From: Elizabethkingia bruuniana
GTDB lineage: Bacteria; Bacteroidota; Bacteroidia; Flavobacteriales; Weeksellaceae
Assembly (NCBI RefSeq): GCF_002024805.1
Contig: NZ_CP014337.1
Coordinates: forward strand, 1,674,001 to 1,738,000
Direction: 5' to 3'
DNA: 64,000 nucleotides
The position numbers and the translations under genes are program-made. Positions 43,497 to 52,445 of the stretch are shown piece after piece. Below the pieces are notes generated by a model. That model saw nothing but the letters and a program-made list of their open reading frames with translations. It did no database searches and was not told the origin of the DNA. Position 1 is the stretch's first letter. Each line of letters starts with the position of its first letter.

Positions 43497-45248
43497 ATGA
43501 ACACTAAATTTATTTTCTCTATATGGATATTTCTATTGCTATCAGTTACTGCCTGCCAGCGGACTGATTTTGATGAGATCATGCGGAAACAACAGCAACA
43601 ACAAGATCAATTAGATAGCCAGGCGGCACGTATAGCAGCTTTGGAAGCTGCAGTAAAACTAATGAATACTGATATTACGGCATTAAAAGCAATCACCTCC
43701 GCGTTACAGCAAAACATAAGTATTGTATCCTATAAAGCTACCTCTACAGGGTACACACTTACCATGAGTAATGGTACCACAATTAACCTAAGTAATGGGA
43801 AAGACGGAAGCAATGGAACCAACGGTACGAATGGTACAAATGGAAAAGATGGCGTTAACGCTCCTGCTATTGGGGTAAAACAAGATACTGACGGCTTGTA
43901 CTACTGGACTTTGGGCGGAAATTTTATAATACAAAACGGCAATAAATTACCTGTAACCGGTAAAGACGGACAAAACGGTTCCAATGGCATAACACCTTTA
44001 TTACAAGTGAATACTACAGCCAATCAATGGATGATAAGTTACGACAATGGAAACAGCTGGCAAATTGTTCGAGATGCTTCAGGAAATCCGGTTCCTGCAA
44101 CCGGACCATCCGGTCCGACTGGTCCGACAGGCCCACAAGGTCCATCGGGCATACCAGGCTTCAGTATTGAAGAAGGTGATGGTATAATAACGGTTACCTA
44201 TCTGGGAAACAGCTATACATTGGTAAAAGCACAATGGCAAATTTCCTCTGGAAACTGGCATACCTTATTCGTAAGTCCGGAAGGTAATCTGTATGGTACG
44301 GGCCAAAATAGCTATGGACAATTAGGACTCGGCGACAACAATAATCGAAGTACTCCTGTATTTATAATGAATAATGTACAGGCAGTAGCTGCAAACGGTT
44401 TACATTCCTTAATACTAAAAAGAGATGGCACATTGTGGGCTACAGGTTATAATTATGATGGCCAATTGGGTACTGGGAATAATACTAATCTAAATACACC
44501 CGCTCTCATAACAAATAACGTCAAAGCCATAGCTGCAGGTATCAATTCTTCTTATGCTATTAAGAATGATGGGTCTTTATGGGCAACTGGCAATAATCAG
44601 TTTGGGCAACTGGGAATTGGAAATCAACAATACCGAAATGTTATGACCATGGTTACCAATAATGTGGCTGCTGTTTCCGCTACTTACGGTCATACGCTTA
44701 TTCTAAAAGCCGATGGTTCGGTTTATGGAACAGGAGCCAATAGCAGCTATCAGTTAGGATTAAGTGACACCAGTAATCAGCTTACTCCTGCTTTTATTAC
44801 AGGCAACGTAAAGGCTGTTGCTGCAGGTTACCAAACCTACTCTGTAATTCTAAAAAAAGACAACACTGTTTGGGCAACAGGAGCTAACCTGGTTGGTCAA
44901 TTGGGTACAGGAAACAATACTCCGCTAAATCAGTTTGTACAGGTTGCTGATCAGGTAAAAGCTATAAGTCTGGGTACAAGCCACACTATGATACTCAAAA
45001 CAAATAATACTTTATGGATCACAGGATCTAATATCTATGGCCAACTGGGCATAGGAAGTACAATTAATAGTAATCAATTCTCTCAGGTTACCGATAAAGT
45101 AGCCTTAATAAATGCAGGCGCACAACACTCTGTTATCATGAAAACAGATGGCAGTTTCTGGGCTGCCGGATATAATGATTCCGGACAATTGGGTCTAGGT
45201 ACCACAGGTTCTAATATTACAAGTTTTACTAAAGTAAATATGCCGTAA
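43497..45248 (+). CDS. RCC1-repeat surface lipoprotein with coiled-coil and collagen-like linkers
   Basis: 583 residues. Lipobox Cys20 in LLLSVTAC; a coiled coil (about 26-75); a beta segment (about 78-100); a collagen-like run of GxxG triplets (about 100-118); a DUF4988/PL29-N-terminal-type module (VKQDTDGLYYWTLGGNFI...QWMISYDNGNSWQIV). Then a GPSGPTGPTGPQGPSG stalk, and from about 245 to the end seven RCC1 repeats (GHTLILKADGSVYGTGANSSYQLG and similar) forming a propeller. The layout is of a stalk with a terminal binding or recognition head, exposed on the cell surface. Partner or ligand unknown. Second gene of the operon controlled by the divergent two-component system (inference). Confidence 0.9.
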   Translation: MNTKFIFSIWIFLLLSVTACQRTDFDEIMRKQQQQQDQLDSQAARIAALEAAVKLMNTDITALKAITSALQQNISIVSYKATSTGYTLTMSNGTTINLSNGKDGSNGTNGTNGTNGKDGVNAPAIGVKQDTDGLYYWTLGGNFIIQNGNKLPVTGKDGQNGSNGITPLLQVNTTANQWMISYDNGNSWQIVRDASGNPVPATGPSGPTGPTGPQGPSGIPGFSIEEGDGIITVTYLGNSYTLVKAQWQISSGNWHTLFVSPEGNLYGTGQNSYGQLGLGDNNNRSTPVFIMNNVQAVAANGLHSLILKRDGTLWATGYNYDGQLGTGNNTNLNTPALITNNVKAIAAGINSSYAIKNDGSLWATGNNQFGQLGIGNQQYRNVMTMVTNNVAAVSATYGHTLILKADGSVYGTGANSSYQLGLSDTSNQLTPAFITGNVKAVAAGYQTYSVILKKDNTVWATGANLVGQLGTGNNTPLNQFVQVADQVKAISLGTSHTMILKTNNTLWITGSNIYGQLGIGSTINSNQFSQVTDKVALINAGAQHSVIMKTDGSFWAAGYNDSGQLGLGTTGSNITSFTKVNMP

Positions 45249-45282
45249 CAACAATAAAATTAAGGTATTTAACAACTAAAAG

Positions 45283-45312
45283 CCTCACAGACAATAAAAA
45301 TCTGTGAGGTTT
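45283..45312. terminator. Bidirectional terminator between RCC1 gene and ArsC-like gene
   Basis: CCTCACAGA and TCTGTGAGG (45283-45291 and 45301-45309) around a 9-base loop; TTT follows on the plus strand and TTTTAG on the minus strand. Confidence 0.75.
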
Positions 45313-45345
45313 AATAATTTTTTGAACACTAAGTATAGTTATATT

Positions 45346-45696
45346 CTAAGCCAAAAAGAACTGGCGCAGCTTCTCCAGATTAGACTTATCACTGCCAGCA
45401 AAAATTTCTTTACCCGTAATAAATACTGGTCTTTTCAGAAAACTATAATGGTCCAGAATTAATCCTTTAAAGTCTTCTTCTTTAAGGTTTTTAACATCTA
45501 TTTCTCTGGCTTTAATCTGAGTCGATTTCTTACTGAATAGTGCTTCATATGAATTAGTCAGTTTATACATTTCTGCCAATTCCGATTCCGTAACAGGAGC
45601 TGATTTTATTTCTCTAAGTTCCCAACCATCCAGATTGAATTCAGCCATAATTTTCTTACACGTACCACATGTTTTCAGGTAGAAGACTTTTTTCAT
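45346..45696 (-). CDS. ArsC/Spx-like thioredoxin-fold protein
   Basis: 116 residues. Begins MKKVFYLKTCGTCKKIMAEFNLDGW; a CxxC pair (Cys10, Cys13) occupies the redox position of the ArsC/Spx/YffB family. The rest fits the family: IKSAPVTESELAEMYKLTNSYEALFSKKST, and a conserved RPVFITGKEIFAG towards the end. Family proteins range from arsenate reductases to Spx-type regulators; the function here is not determinable. Single gene, with a terminator shared with the RCC1 gene. Confidence 0.9.
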   Translation of the reverse strand: MKKVFYLKTCGTCKKIMAEFNLDGWELREIKSAPVTESELAEMYKLTNSYEALFSKKSTQIKAREIDVKNLKEEDFKGLILDHYSFLKRPVFITGKEIFAGSDKSNLEKLRQFFLA

Positions 45697-45774
45697 TTGT
45701 ATATTTCTTATATAATATTCAAAAATACCATCTTTAAGAGAGAAATAAAAGTCGGGATTACAAATAATTATTTA

Positions 45775-46776
45775 TTAAAATCCCAGAATCCATTTACTGG
45801 CAATTTCTATGTCTGCATCTTTATTTGTAGACTGTTCTACTAACACATCCGGATTGATTGCACCTAGATGATCTTTTTTATCACGATCCGCTGCGTTACT
45901 AGTAGACAGCATCAAAGATGAGCCATTTGATAATACATAAGTTCTGTTTCCTGTAGTATATCCGGCAGTAGGCTGTCCGAATAATCTGGTATTATCCTGA
46001 CCGATGAAAGATACGAGGGTAAACTCTCCGCTACTTGCAGTTCTTCCTCCTATGAGTAAAGCAATTCTCTCAGGTCTTTTCTTTAGTTTGTATGCATTGG
46101 GAACATAAGCATTGTTGCTCCACATCTTCTCTCCTTTTTCCATAAGCTTCCATGGGTTCTTTTTATTATTACTGACAAAATAGCCAAGTGTTCCCTTATC
46201 TAAAAGCGGCCCCAATCCTGTAATCATTGGATACATATTACCTCCCGTATTTTTTCTTAAGTCAATAATCCAGCCTTTTATGTTGTTTTTAGTATCCAGG
46301 TCTTTGATCAGATTCTGGATATTCTGTGCATAGACAGTCATTGCAGAATCATTTACAGAACCGAATTGCGGAACATTAATATAACCAATATCACCTGGCA
46401 ATAATTTACTGGTTGCTCCTTCAAGTTTTTTTGTCGGACTGGAATAATTTGTTGTAGCAGCTACAGACATAAAAAAAGAATGTTTGTCTCCTACTTTTCT
46501 AAGTTCAGATATTATATAATCTATTACTGGCTTTGTATCGTTTGTTGTTTTCATTCCAACCGAAAGTGTTTTGATATTTCCATCAATCTCATTCCAGTTG
46601 AGCTTGTCTCTAAAAAGAGAATTTGTCTTTACAATATCTCTGATCTCTTTTATAAAAGGCTCTGCTGGTTTATCAGCAACTGCTTCAGTTTTACTTACTG
46701 ATTCAGTACTTTTAACTTGAGAAAAAGTTATACCAGCATAAAAAATCCCAATCAATGTAAGAAATGTAGGTTTCAT
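45775..46776 (-). CDS. S41-family (tail-specific) peptidase
   Basis: 333 residues with a signal peptide (MKPTFLTLIGIFYAGITFSQ). The catalytic core is LDTKNNIKGWIIDLRKNTGGNMYPMITGLGPLLDKGTLG followed by RIALLIGGRTASSGEFTLVSFIGQ, with the serine in TASSGE. The next segment, FGQPTAGYTTGNRTYVLSNGSSLMLSTS, closes the active site. It lacks an obvious PDZ domain. Periplasmic or secreted. Divergent from the thioesterase gene. Confidence 0.92.
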   Translation of the reverse strand: MKPTFLTLIGIFYAGITFSQVKSTESVSKTEAVADKPAEPFIKEIRDIVKTNSLFRDKLNWNEIDGNIKTLSVGMKTTNDTKPVIDYIISELRKVGDKHSFFMSVAATTNYSSPTKKLEGATSKLLPGDIGYINVPQFGSVNDSAMTVYAQNIQNLIKDLDTKNNIKGWIIDLRKNTGGNMYPMITGLGPLLDKGTLGYFVSNNKKNPWKLMEKGEKMWSNNAYVPNAYKLKKRPERIALLIGGRTASSGEFTLVSFIGQDNTRLFGQPTAGYTTGNRTYVLSNGSSLMLSTSNAADRDKKDHLGAINPDVLVEQSTNKDADIEIASKWILGF

Positions 46777-46912
46777 ATGTTATTTAGTTTTTATTTAGTG
46801 TATTTGGATTTGTTTTAATATTAATTGAGTGCATTTGAACTTTCTATCATTCATTATGTCCAAATGAGCGTAAATATACCTATTTTTATTACTTTATAAA
46901 TCTTATTAAATC

Positions 46913-47380
46913 ATGCACAATACACCAACAACTTTTCAGTTTATTTCAGAACCTACAGATGTTAATTTCGGCGGCAAAGTACACGGCGGCAGTGTTATGA
47001 AATGGATAGACCAGGTTGGCTATGCCTGTGCCAGTAATTGGTGCGGAAGTTATGCTGTAACGGTATATGTTGGAGGAATTCGCTTTCTGAAACCTATAAA
47101 GATTGGTGAACTCATCAAGATTAATGCAAAGGTTATTTATACAGGTTCTTCTAGTATGCATATTATGATTGATGTTTTTTCTAAAGCGGTCACCTCTAAA
47201 AAGTATGAAAAGAAGACCCATTGTATCATTGTTTTTGTTGCTGTAGACGAAAACGGCAACAAAATAAAGGTTCCACAATGGAAGCCGGAGACAGAACATG
47301 AGCTTCAATTAGAAGATTATGCAAAAAAATTAATGGCGTTACGTACTGGTATTGAGGATGAAATGAAAGCTTTTCTATAA
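46913..47380 (+). CDS. Acyl-CoA thioesterase (hotdog fold)
   Basis: 155 residues of the YciA/BFIT type: FQFISEPTDVNFGGKVHGGSVMKWIDQVGYACASNWCGSYAVTVYVGGIRFLKPIKIGELIKINAKVIYTGSSSMHIMIDVFSK. The GGxxxGGxxxxWxDxxG pattern with the catalytic Asp in KWIDQVG is diagnostic. It hydrolyses acyl-CoA; the chain length is unknown. An initiator tRNA gene follows after 57 bp with its own promoter. Confidence 0.95.
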   Translation: MHNTPTTFQFISEPTDVNFGGKVHGGSVMKWIDQVGYACASNWCGSYAVTVYVGGIRFLKPIKIGELIKINAKVIYTGSSSMHIMIDVFSKAVTSKKYEKKTHCIIVFVAVDENGNKIKVPQWKPETEHELQLEDYAKKLMALRTGIEDEMKAFL

Positions 47381-47395
47381 AACATCGATTAATAC

Positions 47396-47426
47396 TTGCC
47401 AGTTCGAAAAAAACGTTATATATTTG
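47396..47426 (+). promoter_or_regulatory. Promoter of the tRNA-fMet gene
   Basis: TTG (47396-47398), a 20-base spacer and TATATTTG (47419-47426) match the Bacteroidota consensus; the tRNA begins 11 bases after the -7 element. Confidence 0.8.
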
Positions 47427-47437
47427 CAGTACAATAT

Positions 47438-47510
<73 letters not shown>

Positions 47511-47519
47511 CTAAATCAA

Positions 47520-47548
47520 AGAGAACTCAATTGAGTTCTCTTTTTTTA
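47520..47548 (+). terminator. tRNA-fMet terminator
   Basis: AGAGAACTCAA and TTGAGTTCTCT form a perfect 22-base palindrome, followed by TTTTTT. Very strong. Confidence 0.93.
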
Positions 47549-47587
47549 TATTTATATCTTTAGAGCAAAATTAACTTTCTAAAGTTC

Positions 47588-48406
47588 TTATTTAGAATAT
47601 TTTATTATTCTATTTTTCTCTACTTGATTATCATTTTTCTTTATGAATCCCTGAGTAGAAAGTGTAGCTTCTCTAAAATCCAGTTTTTTAACCCCGCCAC
47701 TACCATCATCTTGAACAGCTTTATAACCTCCTGCTTTTACAAATGCATAAGGATCAATATAAAAATCTTGCTGAATTTTTATAAATGTATCCCAGTTTAT
47801 TTCCTTTGCTCCCTGTACTGAAAAATTGGTATCAGAATTAAATTTTCGAGTTTTTGTTAATTTAAATACATACTCGTGATTTGAATCCTCAATTTGAATT
47901 ATTAACCCAGGTAAACCATGAAAAATATAAGGCCCCTCTGAAAGTTGAATTTCTTGCGTAAACCAAGCAACCCAATGTCTTCCTCCATAATCTGTTTCAG
48001 CTTTTTGACATTCTAGACTACCTATTTTTTGAATATCTGATAAAAGCCTCCAATTTAATTTTGCATCAATATCGATGTAAAATTTATCTAAACTAACTGG
48101 AGAAACAATATACTTCGTAATTTTATTTTTCTTTAGATCCTTTTTTATATAGATCTGATCGCTATAATTATTGCTATATGCTAATCCATAGCTTCCTCTA
48201 TAATTTATTATCGAATCAGAATGTCTTCGGAAATCATCTCTAAAAACAGATTCACTACCAATTATATCTAAAAAAAAAGTTTTTGTTTTAATATAATCAC
48301 TGCTTGTTGATGGTTTATACGTAAGTTCATATATTATTGATGTGTTTTGCGCCCCAAAAAAAGAAGACACAAAAAACATTATTAATATGTTTATTTTGAT
48401 GTACAT
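47588..48406 (-). CDS. GLPGLI family secreted protein, locus 2
   Basis: 272 residues with a signal peptide (MYIKINILIMFFVSSFFGAQ). The family signature is GPYIFHGLPGLIIQI (GLPGLI at 164-169), preceded by QKAETDYGGRHWVAWFTQEI, nearly identical to the locus-1 protein (14343-15143). Both share the early beta-rich part and a stretch LDIIGSESVFRDDF compared with LDVSDNKSIFRSIS. The C-terminal part is more diverged (lysine- and asparagine-rich). Function unknown. It follows a second Cys-rich peptide gene with a hairpin in between (48424-48453), the same arrangement as at 14 kb. Confidence 0.92.
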   Translation of the reverse strand: MYIKINILIMFFVSSFFGAQNTSIIYELTYKPSTSSDYIKTKTFFLDIIGSESVFRDDFRRHSDSIINYRGSYGLAYSNNYSDQIYIKKDLKKNKITKYIVSPVSLDKFYIDIDAKLNWRLLSDIQKIGSLECQKAETDYGGRHWVAWFTQEIQLSEGPYIFHGLPGLIIQIEDSNHEYVFKLTKTRKFNSDTNFSVQGAKEINWDTFIKIQQDFYIDPYAFVKAGGYKAVQDDGSGGVKKLDFREATLSTQGFIKKNDNQVEKNRIIKYSK

Positions 48407-48423
48407 AATATTCTAAATTTATA

Positions 48424-48453
48424 AACTGTCTCTAGGATATCTTAGAGGCAGTT
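48424..48453 (-). promoter_or_regulatory. Hairpin between the second Cys-rich peptide and GLPGLI gene
   Basis: On the minus strand AACTGCCTCTA and TAGAGACAGTT pair with one mismatch around an 8-base loop, followed by TTATAAATTT. The T-run is weaker than at locus 1 but the position (between peptide stop and GLPGLI start) is the same. Confidence 0.6.
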
Positions 48454-48476
48454 AAACTTTCTTTAATTTAAAAAAT

Positions 48477-48656
48477 TTAGAGACATCTCCATGCAGACCA
48501 ATCTCCATTAGCATAATCTTTTCCATGAAAAATCCCACATTCTAAGCCATACTGCCCACACGTGTCATTTTTCCCTGGTACACACATACTTTCAGGAGCC
48601 TGCCCTCTTTTTAGATTTTTTAAATCTGTTATGGATAATCTTTTTAGATTTTTCAT
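48477..48656 (-). CDS. Cys-containing small peptide with leader-like N-terminus, locus 2
   Basis: 59 codons from ATG 48656 to TAA 48477-48479, read by hand and too short for an ordinary gene finder. The N-terminus KRLSITDLKNLKRGQ resembles the LSxxQLKxIxGG leader of Bacteroidota peptide precursors, but has RG in place of GG (G18). The core contains four cysteines (C25, C33, C40, C58) in a short hydrophilic, tryptophan-containing sequence (MCVPGKNDTCGQYGLECGIF). The GLPGLI gene starts 71 bp downstream. I regard it as a paralogue in role, but not in sequence, of the peptide at 14061. Confidence 0.65.
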   Translation of the reverse strand: MKNLKRLSITDLKNLKRGQAPESMCVPGKNDTCGQYGLECGIFHGKDYANGDWSAWRCL

Positions 48657-48745
48657 ATTTTAATAATTAATATCTTAAATATAAATATTTAATCTAAATA
48701 AATTGATTAACATAATATATTTTCAATAACAAAGCCTGTTAAAAC

Positions 48746-48775
48746 AAAAAAAGCCCCGACACAGTCGGAGCTTTT
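48746..48775 (-). terminator. Terminator of the S9 peptidase gene
   Basis: On the minus strand AGCTCCGAC-tgt-GTCGGGGCT (one T-G pair) followed by seven T. Confidence 0.9.
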
Positions 48776-48796
48776 CTTATGTTATTTAATCCTTAA

Positions 48797-51670
48797 TTAG
48801 GGTTTTTCATCTGTCAGATCAAATCCCCAGTCTTTACCTTTCATTGTTGCCGGAATACCTTTGGTCATCCATGCTGGAGCTTTGGCTCCCTTCAGGTAAT
48901 AATCAAAGAACTGCTGTTCTCTAATCTGAATATCTTTTCTGTTCTGACGTTTGATCAGGTTATGATCATCACCATTATAGTTAAGCATCCATACCGGTTT
49001 CCCTAATCTTCTTAATGCTGTAAACATTTCGATTCCCTGATACCATGGCACTGCTCCATCTTTGTCATTGGCCATTACCACTACAGGTGTATTTACTTTA
49101 TCAAAATGGAATAATGGAGAGTTTTCGATATATAAATCTCTTGCTTCCCATAAGGTCTTCCCTATTCTACTTTGAGATTTCTCATATTGGAACTGTCTGT
49201 TCATACCAGATCCCCAACGAATTCCACCATAAGCCGAAGTCATATTGGCCACTGGAGCACCAGCCCATGCAGCAGCATACATATCGGTTTGCGTAATAAG
49301 ATGAGTTACCTGATAACCACCCCAGCTTTGGCCTTGTATTCCGATGTGGTTTCCATCTACCCAAGGATTTTTCTTTAGGTACTCTACTCCGGAATTGATA
49401 TATTCCACAGCGAATCTTCCCGGATGACCATCTTCATTATAGGAAATATCCGGTGTGAAAACTAAATATCCGTTACTTACAAAATAAGAAATATTCAGAC
49501 GAGACGGTGTTGGAGCCGGAGCTACATATCTGTTCAGATTCTCAGACAATTTCTCGTAGAAATAAACAATCATAGGATATTTCTTATTCGGATCAAAATT
49601 TTCCGGCTTAAACAAAACACCTGTAGATTGATAGCCTTTTGGTGTTGTCCAGTTAACAAGTTCATCTGTTCCCCAGTTATATTGGGCTTGTTGAGGGTTT
49701 GTATCAGAAAGCTGAGTTTGCTCTTTAAAATCTGAAGTAGCAAACAAGTTAGGAGACTTTACATAAGATTCTTTAGTAAAGATATACTCGTCTGCATTTT
49801 TAGCCTTCATTAATGTTTTAAAGCCCCAGATATCACCCATGTATACTTCTTTAGGATCTTTACCGGATACTATTGAAGTTTCGTAAATACCATCTGCTTT
49901 TGTAACATTGTTAAAAGCCGAAATATACATTGACTTCCTCCTGTTCATGCTTTTTATATCCTTATCAAGATTATAAGTATCAAAAGTAATCTTATGTGCT
50001 CTTCCATAAGAATTAGTAATATTCCTTGGTGCTTTCTTACCGTTTAAGAAGAATTCCCAAAGGTCATAACGATCTTTGATAATCACAGATTCATCATTGT
50101 CTGTCCATGAAGCTATTCCGTATGCATATGGTTTATCCGGCATATCAAATTCTTCATCTGTGAAAGAAACACTCAGGTTCTTATTTAGCTGAGTTGTGGT
50201 TTTTGTTGCCACACTATAACTGTACCAGTTCCCTTTCTCTCTATCAAAATAAACAATATACCTTCCCAGAGGAGAGGCTACTGCACTACCATTCAGTTCT
50301 TTTACAACCTCTGTAGTATTTCCGTTGATGTTATCTATAAGATAATAGGTCTTTCTATCTGATCCCTCCCATTGTGACTGAATTCTTGATCCTTTATTGG
50401 AAGAACCTAAAACATAAGAAGAATTACCTTCATTAATCAGCCTTATTGTGTCTGTATTGTCATCACCTAAACTGCGGAATACCTCTGGTTTGTCGGTTTG
50501 AAATACTGCTCCGAAAGATTTTTTCAGATCTTTACCCATATTTTTCAACTGGGTTGTCTGTATGTAATCATCTTTATAATTCCATACATCCACTATGGCA
50601 TGATCATTAGCTATTAATGTGGTATCCTTTGCAATTGGCTTCGGTGCTATCCCGAAATAAAGCTGTTTACCGTTTTTACTAAATATTGGTGCTCTGTTTT
50701 CAGAAACAACCCAACCTTTAGGCAAATTAGTATGCTTATTATTTACGACTGTATTCTTAGCATTCTGAGAGAAATAGTACAGCTGATAATCCTTTACCAG
50801 ATCATTCTTAGCAGATAAGGTTCCAATGAAAGCCAGCTTATTCCCTAGTTCATCAAACGTAAGTTGAGAGAAATTACCTTCGCCTTCTGTCAGCTTGTTT
50901 ACCGTTCCCTTCTCAATATCTACCCAATTTACTGTTTGCAAAGCATATTTAACCGGAGCAGACTTATCTTTCTTCTCAGGCTTCTTATTGTCTTTTTTAT
51001 CCTTGTCTTTATCTTCAGGTTTCTGAGTTACAAAGATCAATTGTTTCCCGTTTTCACTAAACTGATAACGGACTACATTTTCATACGTAGTTTTCTTTCC
51101 CGTCAAAAGATTTACAAGAATAAGATCAGATGGCTTTGTACTCGCATCATCGTCTTTCTTATCATCTGCATCATCATCTTTAGCATCAGGTGTAGCCGTT
51201 TTATCTTTCATATTCTCCATCAGGTAAGCCATCCAAGCACCTCCCTTTTCCGGAGATTTAAAAGATTGTACATTCGGTATCTTCTCAATTTTCTGAGTAA
51301 AAAGATTGACAATACCCAATGTATCTTTTGCCAGTTTATCTTTCTTCAGCTTTTTGTCTTTTACAGCTTTAATGTCTTTAAAGAAAGGTTTGATAGAAAA
51401 TAAAGCAAATTTAGAATCGCTGGTGAAAGATAGCTTACTGCCTCTTGGAAATTCAAGTGAGCTTTTAGATTTTGGGGAAGATAGATACAATTTTGAATTT
51501 CCTTCCTGCGGGTCAATATTGTACCCAACCCATTTTCCGTCATTAGAAATCTTCCGGCTTCCTACTGACTGCCAGCCATCATATACCGAATGGTCTAATG
51601 GTTTCTTCTGTGCAAATACACAGACCGATCCCGCCACCAATACAGATGAGAGAATGAATTTTAATTTCAT
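48797..51670 (-). CDS. S9-family prolyl-oligopeptidase-type peptidase
   Basis: 957 residues with a signal peptide (MKLKFILSSVLVAGSVCVFAQ). The N-terminal ~650 residues form a beta-propeller. The C-terminal alpha/beta-hydrolase domain has the nucleophile serine in IGIQGQSWGGYQVTHLI, the aspartate in VVVMANDKDGAVPWYQGIEM and the histidine in NYNGDDHNLIKRQNRKDIQ. Unusual are two charged, low-complexity inserts in the propeller (ATPDAKDDDADDKKDDDA and EDKDKDKKDNKKPEKKDKS). Secreted or periplasmic; likely peptide nutrition. Divergent from the yciO gene. Confidence 0.94.
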   Translation of the reverse strand: MKLKFILSSVLVAGSVCVFAQKKPLDHSVYDGWQSVGSRKISNDGKWVGYNIDPQEGNSKLYLSSPKSKSSLEFPRGSKLSFTSDSKFALFSIKPFFKDIKAVKDKKLKKDKLAKDTLGIVNLFTQKIEKIPNVQSFKSPEKGGAWMAYLMENMKDKTATPDAKDDDADDKKDDDASTKPSDLILVNLLTGKKTTYENVVRYQFSENGKQLIFVTQKPEDKDKDKKDNKKPEKKDKSAPVKYALQTVNWVDIEKGTVNKLTEGEGNFSQLTFDELGNKLAFIGTLSAKNDLVKDYQLYYFSQNAKNTVVNNKHTNLPKGWVVSENRAPIFSKNGKQLYFGIAPKPIAKDTTLIANDHAIVDVWNYKDDYIQTTQLKNMGKDLKKSFGAVFQTDKPEVFRSLGDDNTDTIRLINEGNSSYVLGSSNKGSRIQSQWEGSDRKTYYLIDNINGNTTEVVKELNGSAVASPLGRYIVYFDREKGNWYSYSVATKTTTQLNKNLSVSFTDEEFDMPDKPYAYGIASWTDNDESVIIKDRYDLWEFFLNGKKAPRNITNSYGRAHKITFDTYNLDKDIKSMNRRKSMYISAFNNVTKADGIYETSIVSGKDPKEVYMGDIWGFKTLMKAKNADEYIFTKESYVKSPNLFATSDFKEQTQLSDTNPQQAQYNWGTDELVNWTTPKGYQSTGVLFKPENFDPNKKYPMIVYFYEKLSENLNRYVAPAPTPSRLNISYFVSNGYLVFTPDISYNEDGHPGRFAVEYINSGVEYLKKNPWVDGNHIGIQGQSWGGYQVTHLITQTDMYAAAWAGAPVANMTSAYGGIRWGSGMNRQFQYEKSQSRIGKTLWEARDLYIENSPLFHFDKVNTPVVVMANDKDGAVPWYQGIEMFTALRRLGKPVWMLNYNGDDHNLIKRQNRKDIQIREQQFFDYYLKGAKAPAWMTKGIPATMKGKDWGFDLTDEKP

Positions 51671-51807
51671 ATTATAACACTATTAGTTTTAACAAAGTGC
51701 TAAAATTAGGAAATTCCCCATAAAAATAGGCACTCTGATTGATGAAAACACAGGAAATAATACATATTCTTAATAAAAGACCTATCTTATTCAGTAATAA
51801 AAATGCT

Positions 51808-51815
51808 TAACTTTG
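51808..51815 (+). promoter_or_regulatory. -7 element of yciO operon
   Basis: TAACTTTG matches TAnnTTTG and ends 4 bases before the ATG at 51820, so a nearly leaderless mRNA is possible. Confidence 0.55.
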
Positions 51816-51819
51816 TTAC

Positions 51820-52437
51820 ATGGCAAAAATTTTAAGAATTTATCCAGAAAATCCACAGGAAAATCTTATTCAGGAAGTTGTAAAAACTCTGGATAAAGGT
51901 GGTCTTATCATTTATCCTTCAGATACTGTTTATGCTTTGGGCTGTAATATCTTTGATATAAAAGCTATGGAAAAGCTAGCACAGATAAAAGGAGTTAAAT
52001 TAGAAAAGGCTCATTTTTCTATTATCTGTAATGACCTTAGCCATTTGTCTGAATTTACCAGACCTATAGATACTGCTACATTCAGATTATTAAAACATTA
52101 CCTTCCTGGTCCTTTCACATTTATTCTAGAAGCCAATAAAACCTTACCTTTAGCCTATAAAGGACAAAAGACCATAGGAATCCGGGTTCCGGATCATCCT
52201 ATTCCACAACTTATTGTTTCCAAATTGGGACATCCTATCGCTTCTACTTCTATTAAAGATGACGATGATGTTATAGAATATACCACTGATCCGGAGCTGA
52301 TAGCTGAAAAGTATGATCATCTTGTAGACATTGTTATAGATTCAGGATATGGTGACAACAAAGCATCTACAATAGTAGACCTTACACAGGGTATCCCTGA
52401 AGTTGTAAGAGAAGGAAAAGGAAATTTTGAAGATTAA
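51820..52437 (+). CDS. yciO: YciO-type Sua5/YrdC-family protein
   Basis: 205 residues. The YrdC fold is clear: GGLIIYPSDTVYALGCNIFDIKAMEKLAQIKGVKLEKAHFSIICNDLSHLSEFTRP, LPGPFTFILEANKTLP, KTIGIRVPDHPIPQ and TIVDLTQGIPEVVREGKG. The SIICNDLSHLS segment and the C-terminus put it with E. coli YciO rather than full-length Sua5. The YrdC/Sua5 family makes threonylcarbamoyl-AMP for t6A in tRNA; YciO itself is less well defined. It heads the yciO-yaaA-prmC operon. Confidence 0.9.
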   Translation: MAKILRIYPENPQENLIQEVVKTLDKGGLIIYPSDTVYALGCNIFDIKAMEKLAQIKGVKLEKAHFSIICNDLSHLSEFTRPIDTATFRLLKHYLPGPFTFILEANKTLPLAYKGQKTIGIRVPDHPIPQLIVSKLGHPIASTSIKDDDDVIEYTTDPELIAEKYDHLVDIVIDSGYGDNKASTIVDLTQGIPEVVREGKGNFED

Positions 52438-52445
52438 AGACAAAC

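Noticed and set aside
43797-44160. Phage tail-fibre gene
   Set aside because: Collagen-like triplets occur in tail fibres, but here they are in a lipoprotein with RCC1 repeats and no phage genes are nearby.
50864-51403. 179-codon open frame on the plus strand
   Set aside because: Lies antisense within the S9 peptidase gene; the translation is full of F, I, R and S runs from the reverse of a charged, Lys/Asp-rich region and resembles no protein.
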